Position numbers and translations under genes: made by a program. Below are positions 33,776 through 42,026 of a stretch of DNA of 42,079 nt, piece after piece. The notes beneath the pieces are model-generated. The model was not told the DNA's origin. It did not search any database and was given only the letters and a program-made list of their open reading frames with translations. This stretch comes from JAAYCI01 sp964370295 (GTDB lineage Bacteria > Bacillota > Clostridia > Oscillospirales > Ruminococcaceae). Location: NCBI GenBank assembly GCA_964370295.1, contig CAYJIR010000018.1, positions 1-42,079 of the forward strand, written 5' to 3'. The first letter of the stretch is position 1; every line of letters starts with the position of its first letter.

Positions 33776-33782
33776 TTCGACA
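33776..33782 (-). promoter_or_regulatory. Spo0A-like box
   Basis: On the minus strand TGTCGAA, within TTTGTCGAAA, is an exact match to the 0A-box core. It overlaps the -35 of the kinase-like gene, a position usual for repression. Confidence 0.5.
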
Positions 33783-33831
33783 AATCGTTGTAAATCGTGT
33801 ACAATATAAATGAATTGGTTTTACACGATTT
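33777..33831 (+). promoter_or_regulatory. Promoter and phased half-sites of the kinase-like gene
   Basis: TCGACA (33777-33782) and TACAAT (33800-33805) are 17 bases apart. AAATCGT at 33782-33788 is repeated ten bases on as AAATCGTGTA (33792-33801), whose perfect inverse TACACGATTT lies at 33822-33831, exactly 30 bases from the second copy. The spacing in whole helical turns suggests cooperative binding of a regulator around the transcription start. Two copies of CATTACATAAT follow. Confidence 0.6.
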
Positions 33832-33871
33832 TCATTACATAATTCATTACATAATATAGAGGAATAAATAA

Positions 33872-34978
33872 ATGAAAAACAAACCAATGTTCAATGGGTT
33901 TTATAAGGAGTTTCAAACGGTAGACTATTCTTGCTTTTGGCTTGGTCGAGATGGTTTTTTTTGGGCGAACGAAAAGGCAGCCGAACTTGCAAGTGGTACA
34001 ATAGAGAGAATAAAGCGGCTTTTAACAAATCTAGCTGAAGTTGGTATAAAGGATGATGTTTTTAAAGCCGTTGCCGAACCCAGTAATGCAGAGTTGTTGA
34101 AGGGGGCCTTGCAGATACAGGGCGTGAATGTTTTGCCCCACCCGGAGGGATTGTTTGCCTATTGTCAAGAAACCGAACCTTTGCAAACTACGACCTTAAG
34201 CCAAAGCCTGCGCTTGCCGATAAGCGATCTTTTTTCTTCGGTGCAAACGATGGCTCGCCGTTTGGAAGAATGCCAGCTTAATGAAAACGATGAGGTATTT
34301 TTCAATCGATGCCTGTCTTCCATTCAAAAGAAAGAATATATTTTGTTGCGTCTTGCCAATAATTTAGAAAGCTATAGTCAGCTAAAAGAAAAGACATTGC
34401 ACACAAAAGAAGTGGATTTGCATAGCTATGTAGAATGTTTGTGTAGAAAGGCACAACGGGCTTTTTCCAATAACCGAGTACCTTTAAAAACTGAATTGGA
34501 AGAGGGTCTTTCAGTGGTGAAGGCAAACCCTCGATTTCTAGGACATGCCCTATGCAATTTATTGAGAAATAGCCTGCAGTATACGCGGGAAGGAAACGAG
34601 GTGACGGTGGGTTTAAAGGTAATAAAAAAACATGTGATACTTTCGGTGCGAGATAAAGGCATTGGTATTCAGAAAGCAGCCCTACCTCGCGTTTTTGAAC
34701 CTTACTATTCAGTGCAACCGCATTTAGACAGTACCGAACGACCCGGCTTGGGCCTTGGTTTGACTTTGGTACATATCGCAGCGCAAGCCATGGGAGGCAT
34801 GGTGACGGTTGAAAGTACCTTTGGAGAGGGAACAAGCGTGCACTTGGCCTTGCCGAAAATCACACAGCAAGATTTACGCCTAGATAGCCAAAACATAGAT
34901 TATGAAGAGTTTTTTTCAAATAGCCAATCCCCTTTGTATATTCAATTGTCAGAGTTTATTCCCTTGCCTATTTTGTAG
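33872..34978 (+). CDS. Orphan histidine-kinase-like protein without the phospho-acceptor His
   Basis: A 368-residue soluble protein with no membrane helix. Residues 1-100 may be a small sensor (PAS-like) region. Residues 108-172 look like a two-helix DHp domain, but the H-box reads SQSLRLP where SHELRTP is expected, so the phospho-accepting His is Gln111. The HATPase domain is intact (215-335): N-box LLRNSLQYT, G1 DKGIGI, F-box FEPYY and G2 GLGLGL. No response regulator is adjacent. It could be a phosphatase, a regulator of another kinase, or an ATP-dependent switch. The promoter has a Spo0A-like box, suggesting a link to the sporulation phosphorelay. The ATG has a GAGGAA site. Confidence 0.85.
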   Translation: MKNKPMFNGFYKEFQTVDYSCFWLGRDGFFWANEKAAELASGTIERIKRLLTNLAEVGIKDDVFKAVAEPSNAELLKGALQIQGVNVLPHPEGLFAYCQETEPLQTTTLSQSLRLPISDLFSSVQTMARRLEECQLNENDEVFFNRCLSSIQKKEYILLRLANNLESYSQLKEKTLHTKEVDLHSYVECLCRKAQRAFSNNRVPLKTELEEGLSVVKANPRFLGHALCNLLRNSLQYTREGNEVTVGLKVIKKHVILSVRDKGIGIQKAALPRVFEPYYSVQPHLDSTERPGLGLGLTLVHIAAQAMGGMVTVESTFGEGTSVHLALPKITQQDLRLDSQNIDYEEFFSNSQSPLYIQLSEFIPLPIL

Positions 34979-34992
34979 AAGAGATCTCATCA

Positions 34993-35029
34993 GCGATAAG
35001 TGTTTTGTATATGATTTATCGCGGTTTTT
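34993..35029 (+). terminator. Terminator of the kinase-like gene
   Basis: GCGATAA (34993-34999) pairs with TTATCGC (35016-35022), followed by GGTTTTTA. Confidence 0.7.
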
Positions 35030-35141
35030 AGTGACATATAAGTTTGTTTTTTAAGGTACAAATGATGGCTTTGAGCAGAATGTGCTTTTTTCAATAAGGG
35101 GTATCCACAATAATATTTCCGTTATCCTTTTCGTTTGATGG

Positions 35142-35170
35142 TTTACAAATAAAAAGAAATATTATAGAAT
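35142..35170 (+). promoter_or_regulatory. Promoter of the first DUF3048 gene
   Basis: TTTACA (35142-35147) and TAGAAT (35165-35170) are separated by 17 bases, about 65 bases before the start codon. Confidence 0.6.
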
Positions 35171-35236
35171 ATTAAATCAAGGTTAAAATGGCATACTATA
35201 CCTTTTAGATTTTTAGCAGCGAAGGAGATTTTGGAA

Positions 35237-36433
35237 ATGCAGGAGACGAAAAAGATGATAAAAAGATGTATTGGCTTGGCACTTGCCACTTTACTGACGG
35301 TGGGTGTTGTAGCTTGTGGCCAAAGTGACACAGAATCGGAAGCTCATATTCCGCCTCCGGGTGGCACGTCTTCTTCCGGCACGGTGGGAGAAGAATCAAC
35401 CGGTGAGGCATCAACTGTGGATGCGGCTTATTTGACCGGCCTCGAAAAAGGAGCCGACTATCCGGAAGGGCAACGTGTTATTGGTGTTATGGTAAATAAC
35501 ATCATCAACTCGCGTCCCACCAGTGGTCTTTCGGAGGCCAGCGTGGTTTACGAAATGCGTGTAGAGGGTGGTATCACTCGCTTTATGGCTGTGTTCGAAG
35601 ATTATAAAAATATGCCGAAAGTTGGTTCTGTGCGTTCTGCACGCGACCAGTTCTTCCAATTGTTGGTTCCTTCTTTTGGTTTTTATTTGCATGATGGCCC
35701 CAATCAGAATCAACCGGTTATTCAAATGATTGAAGATCAAGAGTACGGAGAGTTTGACTTGACACCGGATTTGGGTATCAGCTGGCGTGACCCAGACCGG
35801 GCCGGGATGCCTCTTGAATATACAGAGTATACCGATGGAGAAACCGTGGCACAGGCTGTGGAAGAGTTTGGCTTGGATGACCAGCGCACGTACAATAGCA
35901 CATTATTCGCTTTCACTCCGTTTGATGAAGAACCACGCGTTTTGGAGGGTGGTGCCGCCCCCAGTGTGGCCGTTGTACACTCAGAAAGTTACCGCAACTT
36001 GTTTGAATACGAGAGTTCTTCTAACCGTTATATGATGAGCCAGTTTGATTCAAGTGGCATGAGTCCCGCTATTGACGACAATAACGGGGAACAGTTGGGT
36101 TTTGATAACTTACTGGTGCTGTTTACCATCATGCATAACTACCCCAATTCAGAACTTGTTCAGGTAGGGTTTGACTCTGGGATTGGTTATTATTTTAATG
36201 GGGGCAATTACGAAGTTGTGCGCTGGAAAAAAGGTGGCCCACAACAACCCTTGCAAATTTTTGTTAACGATACTACCGAAACCACCAATTACCTAAACCC
36301 GGGCACTACCTATGTGGCCATGGTGGATGATACACTTTTGGAAGATTTTGATGCAACACTTAATGCCGGCAATGCCAGCCAAGTGGCCGAGAGTGGTACC
36401 ATTAACCCCAATGAAACCGAGACAGAAGACTAA
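35237..36433 (+). CDS. DUF3048 (YerB-like) lipoprotein 1
   Basis: A 398-residue surface lipoprotein. The signal peptide (MIKRCIGLALATLLTVGVVAC) ends in a lipobox. A Gly/Ser/Thr-rich spacer precedes the DUF3048 domain, seen as VIGVMVNNIINSRPTSGLSEASVVYEMRVEGGITRFMAVF, KVGSVRSARDQFFQL and, near the end, YEVVRWKKGGPQQPLQIF with TYVAMV. Family function is unknown, possibly cell-wall related. The ATG at 35237 has AAGGAG 9 bases upstream; an ATG at 35255 is also possible and gives a tighter signal peptide. A paralogue follows directly. Confidence 0.88.
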   Translation: MQETKKMIKRCIGLALATLLTVGVVACGQSDTESEAHIPPPGGTSSSGTVGEESTGEASTVDAAYLTGLEKGADYPEGQRVIGVMVNNIINSRPTSGLSEASVVYEMRVEGGITRFMAVFEDYKNMPKVGSVRSARDQFFQLLVPSFGFYLHDGPNQNQPVIQMIEDQEYGEFDLTPDLGISWRDPDRAGMPLEYTEYTDGETVAQAVEEFGLDDQRTYNSTLFAFTPFDEEPRVLEGGAAPSVAVVHSESYRNLFEYESSSNRYMMSQFDSSGMSPAIDDNNGEQLGFDNLLVLFTIMHNYPNSELVQVGFDSGIGYYFNGGNYEVVRWKKGGPQQPLQIFVNDTTETTNYLNPGTTYVAMVDDTLLEDFDATLNAGNASQVAESGTINPNETETED

Positions 36434-36447
36434 ACCCAATACACTCT

Positions 36448-36474
36448 CCGGCTTTCAGCCTAGCTGAAAGCCGG
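36448..36474 (+). terminator. Strong hairpin after DUF3048 gene 1
   Basis: CCGGCTTTCAGC (36448-36459) pairs perfectly with GCTGAAAGCCGG (36463-36474). The following AATTT is a weak T-tract, and a second hairpin TTCCCTT/AAGGGAA (36478-36495) comes right after. It may be a partial terminator or a processing site. Confidence 0.55.
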
Positions 36475-36549
36475 AATTTCCCTTAAACAAGGGAAAATTG
36501 GGATATAAATGATTCGTTCTTTTGAAAAAAGGTGCCATAAGAGCAAAAT

Positions 36550-37888
36550 ATGAAAAAGGAGGCCGCGTATATTAAAAAGGCATTTATTTTTGTTTTGAGT
36601 GCGCTGTTTGTTTTTTCTGCGGTGGCTTGTGATTCCTCTGCCAGCCAAAGCGTTCATGAAAATGATATTCCTTTGCCCGGCGAGGATCTCGCCGTCTCTT
36701 CGGATAATACGGCACAAGGGATGGATACAACACAACCGCTTCCCCTTGCAGGCCTTAACAATCCTTTAACCGGCCTACCGGGCTTGGAGGGCTTTGTAGA
36801 TGGCCAACGTCCTGTTGCCGTAACCCTAACAAATGAGTTGCCCGGATCACCATTGCGTGGTGTTTCGGGTTGCGATGTTTTTATTGAGGGGCCAAATGAA
36901 AGAGGAAGCACAACGGTGCTTGCCATGTTTGGCGATTTTAGAACTGTGCCACAGGTTGGGCCTGTAGGTACGGCAAGCGATCCTTTTTTGCAGTTGGCCT
37001 TGCCATACAATTCTATCTTTGTGCATACAGGGCTTACTTCTTATGCATCTAATTTGCTCAATGCACTTTCGTATCAAGACATAAATGGGACTTATGTGGG
37101 TACCACCGGTTTTATCTACGATTCTTGGCGTGCAACAGATGCGGGTGGAAACCGTTTAAACGATTATTGTTGGTACACTGATGCCAATCTCATTTGGAAC
37201 GCTGCCACTGCTTTAGCATTAAACCCTGTTGGCGAGGTACATATGCTTTTTAATTTTACGCCCTCCCAACTGCCGGACGGTGAACAAGCATATGAAATTC
37301 AGTTTGCTTTTAATGCCGCAACGCCTATTAAGGTATATTATGACAAGGCCACAGGCTTGTATAGCAAAACTGCCTTTGGCATGATACAAGCAGATGAAAC
37401 TGGCGCTCCCTTATTGTTTGATAATGTATTTATTTTGTTTGGTGGCATCACACAAAAGGCAGATAGCCTATTTTTAGAATATGATTTTTCTTCAGGAAGT
37501 GGGTATTATTTTCAAGGCGGAAGTGTTACCAGTTTAAGTTGGCAAAAAGGTGGGCCAACCGATGCACTGCGTCTTTTTGGAGAAGATGGGCAAGAATTGC
37601 AAGTACAGCAAGGAAAAAGCTATGTTGCATTTGTGCCGCAGGAACAGCAAGCAAGTGTACAATACTTGAATGTCCAGCAGCACGAAGCCGCTGCTGCCGA
37701 AGCCGCTGCTGCCGAAGCNNNNNNNNNNNNNNNNNNNNNNNNNNNNNNNNNNNNNNNNNNNNNNNNNNNNNNNNNNNNNNNNNNNNNNNNNNNNNNNNNN
37801 NNNNNNNNNNNNNNNNNNCGAAGCCGCTGCTGCCGAAGCCGCTGCTGCCGAAGCCGCTGCTGCCGAAGCCGCTGCTGCGGCAAACTAA
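36550..37888 (+). CDS. DUF3048 lipoprotein 2 with (EAAAA)n tail, interrupted by an assembly gap
   Basis: A paralogue of the preceding lipoprotein, with signal peptide KKAFIFVLSALFVFSAVAC (lipobox) and the DUF3048 blocks PVAVTLTNELPGSPLRGVSGCDVFIEG, VGPVGTASDPFLQLALPYN and LSWQKGGPTDALRLF. It ends in EAAAA repeats that run into 100 N and resume in the same repeat phase, finishing EAAAAAN at a TAA at 37888. The N-run shifts the frame only because its length is a placeholder. An in-frame ATT at 36571 sits 8 bases after AAGGAGG and may be the true start. It lies 31 bases before iorA. The true length is unknown. Confidence 0.82.
37684..37882 (+). repeat. 15-base tandem repeat GAAGCCGCTGCTGCC with gap
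   Basis: At least six copies are visible on the two sides of the gap, nearly identical, encoding EAAAA. Near-identity between units explains why the assembly broke here and suggests a variable copy number. Confidence 0.92.
37719..37818. other. Assembly gap, 100 N
   Basis: Exactly 100 unknown bases. The repeat phase on the two sides requires a missing length of 9 plus a multiple of 15, which 100 does not satisfy, so it is a placeholder. Confidence 0.98.
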
Positions 37889-37919
37889 AACTATTATGGA
37901 ACACAGGGAGGAAACAAAT

Positions 37920-39650
37920 ATGGAATTGCTATTGGGCAATGAAGCCATTGCACGTGGTGCATATGAGGCAGGTGTGCGCGTGGCAACAGCCTATCCGGGC
38001 ACACCGTCAACAGAAATAACAGAAACATTGGCCGCCACCACCGATATATATTGCGAATGGTCTCCCAATGAAAAGGTGGCGCTGGAAGTGGCGTTAGGTG
38101 CGGCTATGGGGGGCGCGCGTGCACTGTGTAGCATGAAACATGTGGGGCTGAATGTTGCGGCCGATCCTTTATTTACGGCAGCGTATTCGGGCATCTGTGG
38201 AGGGCTTGTTATCATTGTGGCCGACGACCCCGGAATGCATTCTTCGCAAAATGAGCAAGATTCGCGTTATTATGCAAAAAGTGCGCACGTTCCCATGTTG
38301 GAGCCGTCTAACAGTGCCGAGTGTTTGGCTTTTACAAAGCTTGCATTTGAAATCAGTGAAACTTACGATACGCCTGTGTTGGTTCGTCTTACCACGCGTG
38401 TGGCACATGCACGTAGTTTGGTGCAAGTGGGTGAAAGACAAGAGGTGCCTTTGCAGGATTATGTTAAAAACCCGGCTAAATATGTGATGATGCCAGGCTT
38501 TGCGCGTTTGCGTCATCCGGTAGTTGTGGCGAGAGAGGAAAAATTGCTTTTCGAACTTTCTCGTTGGGGTGTTAACACCATCGAACACCACGGTGACCAA
38601 AAAGTAGGCGTAGTTTGCAGTGGTAGCTGTTATCACTACGTGAGAGAAGCGTTGCCGCAGGCATCTATTCTTAAGCTGGGCATTGTATACCCCATAGACG
38701 AAAGGATGGTAAAGCAGTTCCGCAATGAGGTAGAGTGCCTATATATTATTGAAGAGCTTGAGCCATTTTTTGAAGAAAAAATACGCTCTTTAGGTGTTTG
38801 TGTAGAAGCTGGTAAAGAAAGAACAGGCCCCATAGGGGAATTGTTTGCGCGTAAAATAGCACAGCTATTTGCGAATGCGCCGGAAGCTGGCCCCATGGAA
38901 ACACCACAAATTCCGGCGCGTCCGCCTGTGCTATGTCCCGGTTGCCCACATCGTGCAGTTTTTTATGTGCTTTCTAAGTTAGGGATAACGGTATCGGGTG
39001 ACATCGGGTGCTATACTCTGGGCGCTTTGCCTCCACTTTCTGCAATGGATAGCGAAATTTGTATGGGTGCTTCGGTGGGTATGGCGTTGGGCCTTGAAAA
39101 AGCACGTGGTGCAGCCTTTGCCGAAAAAACAGTTGCCCTTTTAGGCGACTCTACTTTTATCCATTCGGGTATTACAGGGCTTATTGATATGGTGTACAAT
39201 GCTTCTAACGGCACTGTGATGATACTGGATAACTCCACCACAGGGATGACAGGTCATCAACAAAACCCGACAACAGGCAAAAATATTCGCAGTGAACCTG
39301 CGGCCAAAGTGGATTTAGAATCTCTTTGCAAAAGTGTGGGTGCAAGTTCTGTTTGCGTGGTGGACCCCTTTGATATGAGGGCATTAGAAGCTTGTGTGAA
39401 AGAGGAAACCAAGCGCGAGGGTGTTTCTGTTATCATAGCGCGTCGTCCTTGTGCCTTGCTTTCAAAAAGCCGAGAAATACCCTTTGTTGTGAACGAGGAA
39501 ACATGCATTCGCTGTGGTATGTGTATGAAGATTGGTTGCCCGGCCATTTGCATGGAAGAGAAAGCGGCGCGGATTTTGCCCGAGTTATGTGTGGGCTGTG
39601 GACAATGTAGTTCTGTGTGCCCCAAAGCGGCCATACAAAGGGAGGTATAG
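37920..39650 (+). CDS. iorA: Indolepyruvate:ferredoxin oxidoreductase, alpha subunit
   Basis: A 576-residue thiamine-diphosphate enzyme subunit that oxidatively decarboxylates aryl pyruvates from aromatic amino acids to aryl-acetyl-CoA and reduces ferredoxin. The N-terminal domain begins GNEAIARGAYEAGVRVATAYPGTPSTE. The ThDP domain has GDIGCYTLG and GDSTFIHSGITGLID with NSTTGMTGHQ. Two C-terminal [4Fe-4S] motifs follow: CIRCGMCMKIGCP and CVGCGQCSSVCP. The start at 37920 follows AGGGAGG; reading frames extending upstream through the repeat are artefacts. First gene of iorA-iorB-paaK-ACT; the beta subunit starts 4 bases after its stop. Confidence 0.95.
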   Translation: MELLLGNEAIARGAYEAGVRVATAYPGTPSTEITETLAATTDIYCEWSPNEKVALEVALGAAMGGARALCSMKHVGLNVAADPLFTAAYSGICGGLVIIVADDPGMHSSQNEQDSRYYAKSAHVPMLEPSNSAECLAFTKLAFEISETYDTPVLVRLTTRVAHARSLVQVGERQEVPLQDYVKNPAKYVMMPGFARLRHPVVVAREEKLLFELSRWGVNTIEHHGDQKVGVVCSGSCYHYVREALPQASILKLGIVYPIDERMVKQFRNEVECLYIIEELEPFFEEKIRSLGVCVEAGKERTGPIGELFARKIAQLFANAPEAGPMETPQIPARPPVLCPGCPHRAVFYVLSKLGITVSGDIGCYTLGALPPLSAMDSEICMGASVGMALGLEKARGAAFAEKTVALLGDSTFIHSGITGLIDMVYNASNGTVMILDNSTTGMTGHQQNPTTGKNIRSEPAAKVDLESLCKSVGASSVCVVDPFDMRALEACVKEETKREGVSVIIARRPCALLSKSREIPFVVNEETCIRCGMCMKIGCPAICMEEKAARILPELCVGCGQCSSVCPKAAIQREV

Positions 39651-39654
39651 TAGC

Positions 39655-40233
39655 GTGGATTCTTTAAATGTTGTAATTGTGGGCGTGGGCGGCCAGGGCA
39701 CTTTGCTGGCCAGTCGTATTTTGGGAAGTATAGCACGTGCATTACAGTTGGATGTAAAGGTGAGCGAAGTACACGGGATGAGCCAACGTGGTGGTTCTGT
39801 AACCACTTATGTGCGTATGGGAAAAGAGGTGCAAGCCCCTATAGTAGAGCAAAAGGGGGCCGATTATGTGTTGGCTTTTGAAGAACTGGAGGCACTGCGG
39901 GCCTTGCCTTATTTGAAACCGACAGGTACTATGATTGTTAATTTACAGAAAACGCCACCGATGCCTGTTATTATTGGAGCGGCAGAATATCCAAAGGAAA
40001 TAATGGCACGTCTACAAGGTGAGGCCGCGCAGGTGATTTCGGTGGAGGCTTTGCCTTTGGCCGCCGCAGCCGGCACAGAAAAGGCCGTGAATGTAGTACT
40101 TTTGGGTGTTTTGGCTTCTCTGCTACCTTTAGATAAACAATTGTGGCTAGATGCACTACAAGCTAGTGTACACCAGCGGTTTCAAGCTGCAAATTTTGAC
40201 GCTTTTGAGGCGGGTTACACTTTAAATAAATAG
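39655..40233 (+). CDS. iorB: Indolepyruvate:ferredoxin oxidoreductase, beta subunit
   Basis: A 192-residue subunit of the pyruvate/ketoisovalerate oxidoreductase gamma-domain family, which binds CoA and partners with the alpha subunit. The N-terminus has VVIVGVGGQGTLLASRILG, followed by VSEVHGMSQRGGSV, both hallmarks. The start is a GTG at 39655 with GGAGG 9 bases upstream, itself inside the end of iorA, so translation is coupled. Confidence 0.95.
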   Translation: MDSLNVVIVGVGGQGTLLASRILGSIARALQLDVKVSEVHGMSQRGGSVTTYVRMGKEVQAPIVEQKGADYVLAFEELEALRALPYLKPTGTMIVNLQKTPPMPVIIGAAEYPKEIMARLQGEAAQVISVEALPLAAAAGTEKAVNVVLLGVLASLLPLDKQLWLDALQASVHQRFQAANFDAFEAGYTLNK

Positions 40234-40257
40234 AAATCAAAAGAGAGGAAATTGAAC

Positions 40258-41568
40258 ATGTATTGGAATAAACCGGTAGAAACTATGGAGCGCAGTGAGC
40301 TAAACGCATTGCAACTTTCACGTTTGCAAGACACCATTCGGCGTGTATATACCAATGTGCCTGCCTACCGTGAACGCATGCAAAAAGAGAGCCTGGCGCC
40401 GGAGGATATCAACAGTCTTTCCGATTTACGACGCTTGCCGTTCACCGAAAAAACGGATTTGCGCGACAATTATCCCTATGGTTTATTTGCATCCCCTCAA
40501 GACGAAATTGTGCGTATTCATGCTTCTTCCGGAACCACGGGCAAACCCATAGTGGCTGGTTACACGGCACGAGACCTGTGTGTGTGGAGTGAAGTGGTGG
40601 CCCGGTGTTTGGGCTGTGCTCATGTAAGTGCTACCGACACGGTGCAGGTGGCGTATGGTTATGGGTTGTTTACAGGCGGGTTGGGCCTGCATTATGGTGT
40701 AGAGCGTATGGGTAGTAAAGTGGTGCCCATTTCGGCGGGAAATACACAGCGTCAATTGATGTTGATGGAAGATCTTGGCACCACAGCCATTGCCTGCACA
40801 CCATCGTATGCTTTGATGCTTGGGGAAACTTTAAAAGAGAAAAAATTTGACCTTTCTCGCTTGCAACTTAAAACCGGTATTTTTGGTGCGGAACCTTGGA
40901 CAGAGGCCATGCGTAAGCAAATTGAAGAATATCTTAATATTAAAGCGTTGGACATTTATGGTCTCACCGAAACCATCGGGCCGGGTGTGGGGATGGAATG
41001 CATGGAGGGCCAGCATGGTTTGCATATTTGGGAGGATCATTTCATCATTGAAATTTTGAACCCGGATACGGATGAACCCGTGCCGGATGGTGAAGTAGGC
41101 GAGCTTTGTATCACCACGATCACCAAGGAAGGTATGCCCACCATCCGATATAGGACGCACGATTTAACAGCAATTATCGCCGAACCTTGCGTGTGTGGTC
41201 GCACCCATAGGCGCATTCAGCGTTTGCGAGGGCGCACCGATGATATGCTGATTATTCGTGGTGTGAACGTATTCCCCTCACAGGTGGAAACTGCAATTTT
41301 AAATGTGCCGGGCATTGCACCGCATTACCTTTTGGTGGTGGATCGCATAAATAATCTTGACGTGTTGGAAGTACAGGTAGAACTTTCACCCGAATTATGG
41401 TCTGACGAGGTTCGTGCTATTGAAGAGCTGAACGATAAAGTGAGAAGATCTATTGAGCAGGTGCTTGGTTTGGGTATAAAACTACGCTTAATGGAGCCGG
41501 GATCTATTGAACGCAGTGAGGGAAAAAGCAAGAGAACGATTGACAAACGAGTGTTGGTAGATAATTAA
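40258..41568 (+). CDS. paaK: Phenylacetate-CoA ligase family enzyme
   Basis: A 436-residue AMP-forming adenylate enzyme. The P-loop-like motif is HASSGTTGKP (88-97), followed by YGLTETIGPG and the C-terminal RTDDMLIIRGVNVFPSQVE hinge. Next to iorAB it probably works on aryl-acetyl-CoA: either in reverse, releasing aryl acetate and conserving energy, or forward, activating aryl acetates for reductive carboxylation to aromatic amino acids. The ATG at 40258 has AGAGG 9 bases upstream; an in-frame TTG at 40252 is too close to it. It lies 24 bases after iorB. Confidence 0.93.
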   Translation: MYWNKPVETMERSELNALQLSRLQDTIRRVYTNVPAYRERMQKESLAPEDINSLSDLRRLPFTEKTDLRDNYPYGLFASPQDEIVRIHASSGTTGKPIVAGYTARDLCVWSEVVARCLGCAHVSATDTVQVAYGYGLFTGGLGLHYGVERMGSKVVPISAGNTQRQLMLMEDLGTTAIACTPSYALMLGETLKEKKFDLSRLQLKTGIFGAEPWTEAMRKQIEEYLNIKALDIYGLTETIGPGVGMECMEGQHGLHIWEDHFIIEILNPDTDEPVPDGEVGELCITTITKEGMPTIRYRTHDLTAIIAEPCVCGRTHRRIQRLRGRTDDMLIIRGVNVFPSQVETAILNVPGIAPHYLLVVDRINNLDVLEVQVELSPELWSDEVRAIEELNDKVRRSIEQVLGLGIKLRLMEPGSIERSEGKSKRTIDKRVLVDN

Positions 41569-41585
41569 GTGGGAGGTGTGTGGAT

Positions 41586-42026
41586 ATGTATACAAAGCAA
41601 ATTACGGCATTGATAGAAATAAAAAAAGGGCGTCTTGTAAATTTGACAAAATTATTGGGCGATAATAAGATTGACCTGATGGCGCTTTCTTTGGCAGACA
41701 ATGTAGATTTTATGATGGTGCGAGCCATTGTGAGTGATCCGGACAAGGCGGTGCAAGTTTTACAGAGTTCGGGCTATACAGCAAAACAAAACAATGTTTT
41801 GGCAGTGGCTGTGCCGGATGAGCCGGGCGGACTTGCCATGGCTTTGGAGACACTAAGAAGCCATGATATCAATATCTTGTACATGTATTCGCTTGTGCAT
41901 AGCGTGGAGGGAAAAGCAGTCATTATTTTCCGTGTGGAAGAACAGGATAAGGCCATGCAAAAACTAAAAGATAATGGTGTAGAACTGTTGACACAGGAGC
42001 AACTGATTGAGGGGAAGAAATCGTAA
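41586..42026 (+). CDS. Tandem ACT-domain protein
   Basis: A 146-residue cytoplasmic protein made of two ACT domains (about 4-70 and 72-140; KQITALIEIKKGRLVNLTKLL, VAVPDEPGGLAMALETLRSHDINILYMYS). ACT domains bind amino acids. Such genes often end ior-paaK operons in Clostridia and archaea, where they may sense the aromatic amino acid and adjust the enzymes. GGGAGG lies 9 bases before the ATG. It is probably the last gene; the window ends about 50 bases later. Confidence 0.9.
   Translation: MYTKQITALIEIKKGRLVNLTKLLGDNKIDLMALSLADNVDFMMVRAIVSDPDKAVQVLQSSGYTAKQNNVLAVAVPDEPGGLAMALETLRSHDINILYMYSLVHSVEGKAVIIFRVEEQDKAMQKLKDNGVELLTQEQLIEGKKS

Noticed and set aside
37539..37919. Long N-terminal extension of iorA through the N-run
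   Set aside because: It runs in a wrong frame through the lipoprotein gene and placeholder N; iorA has a normal start at 37920 with a good ribosome binding site.
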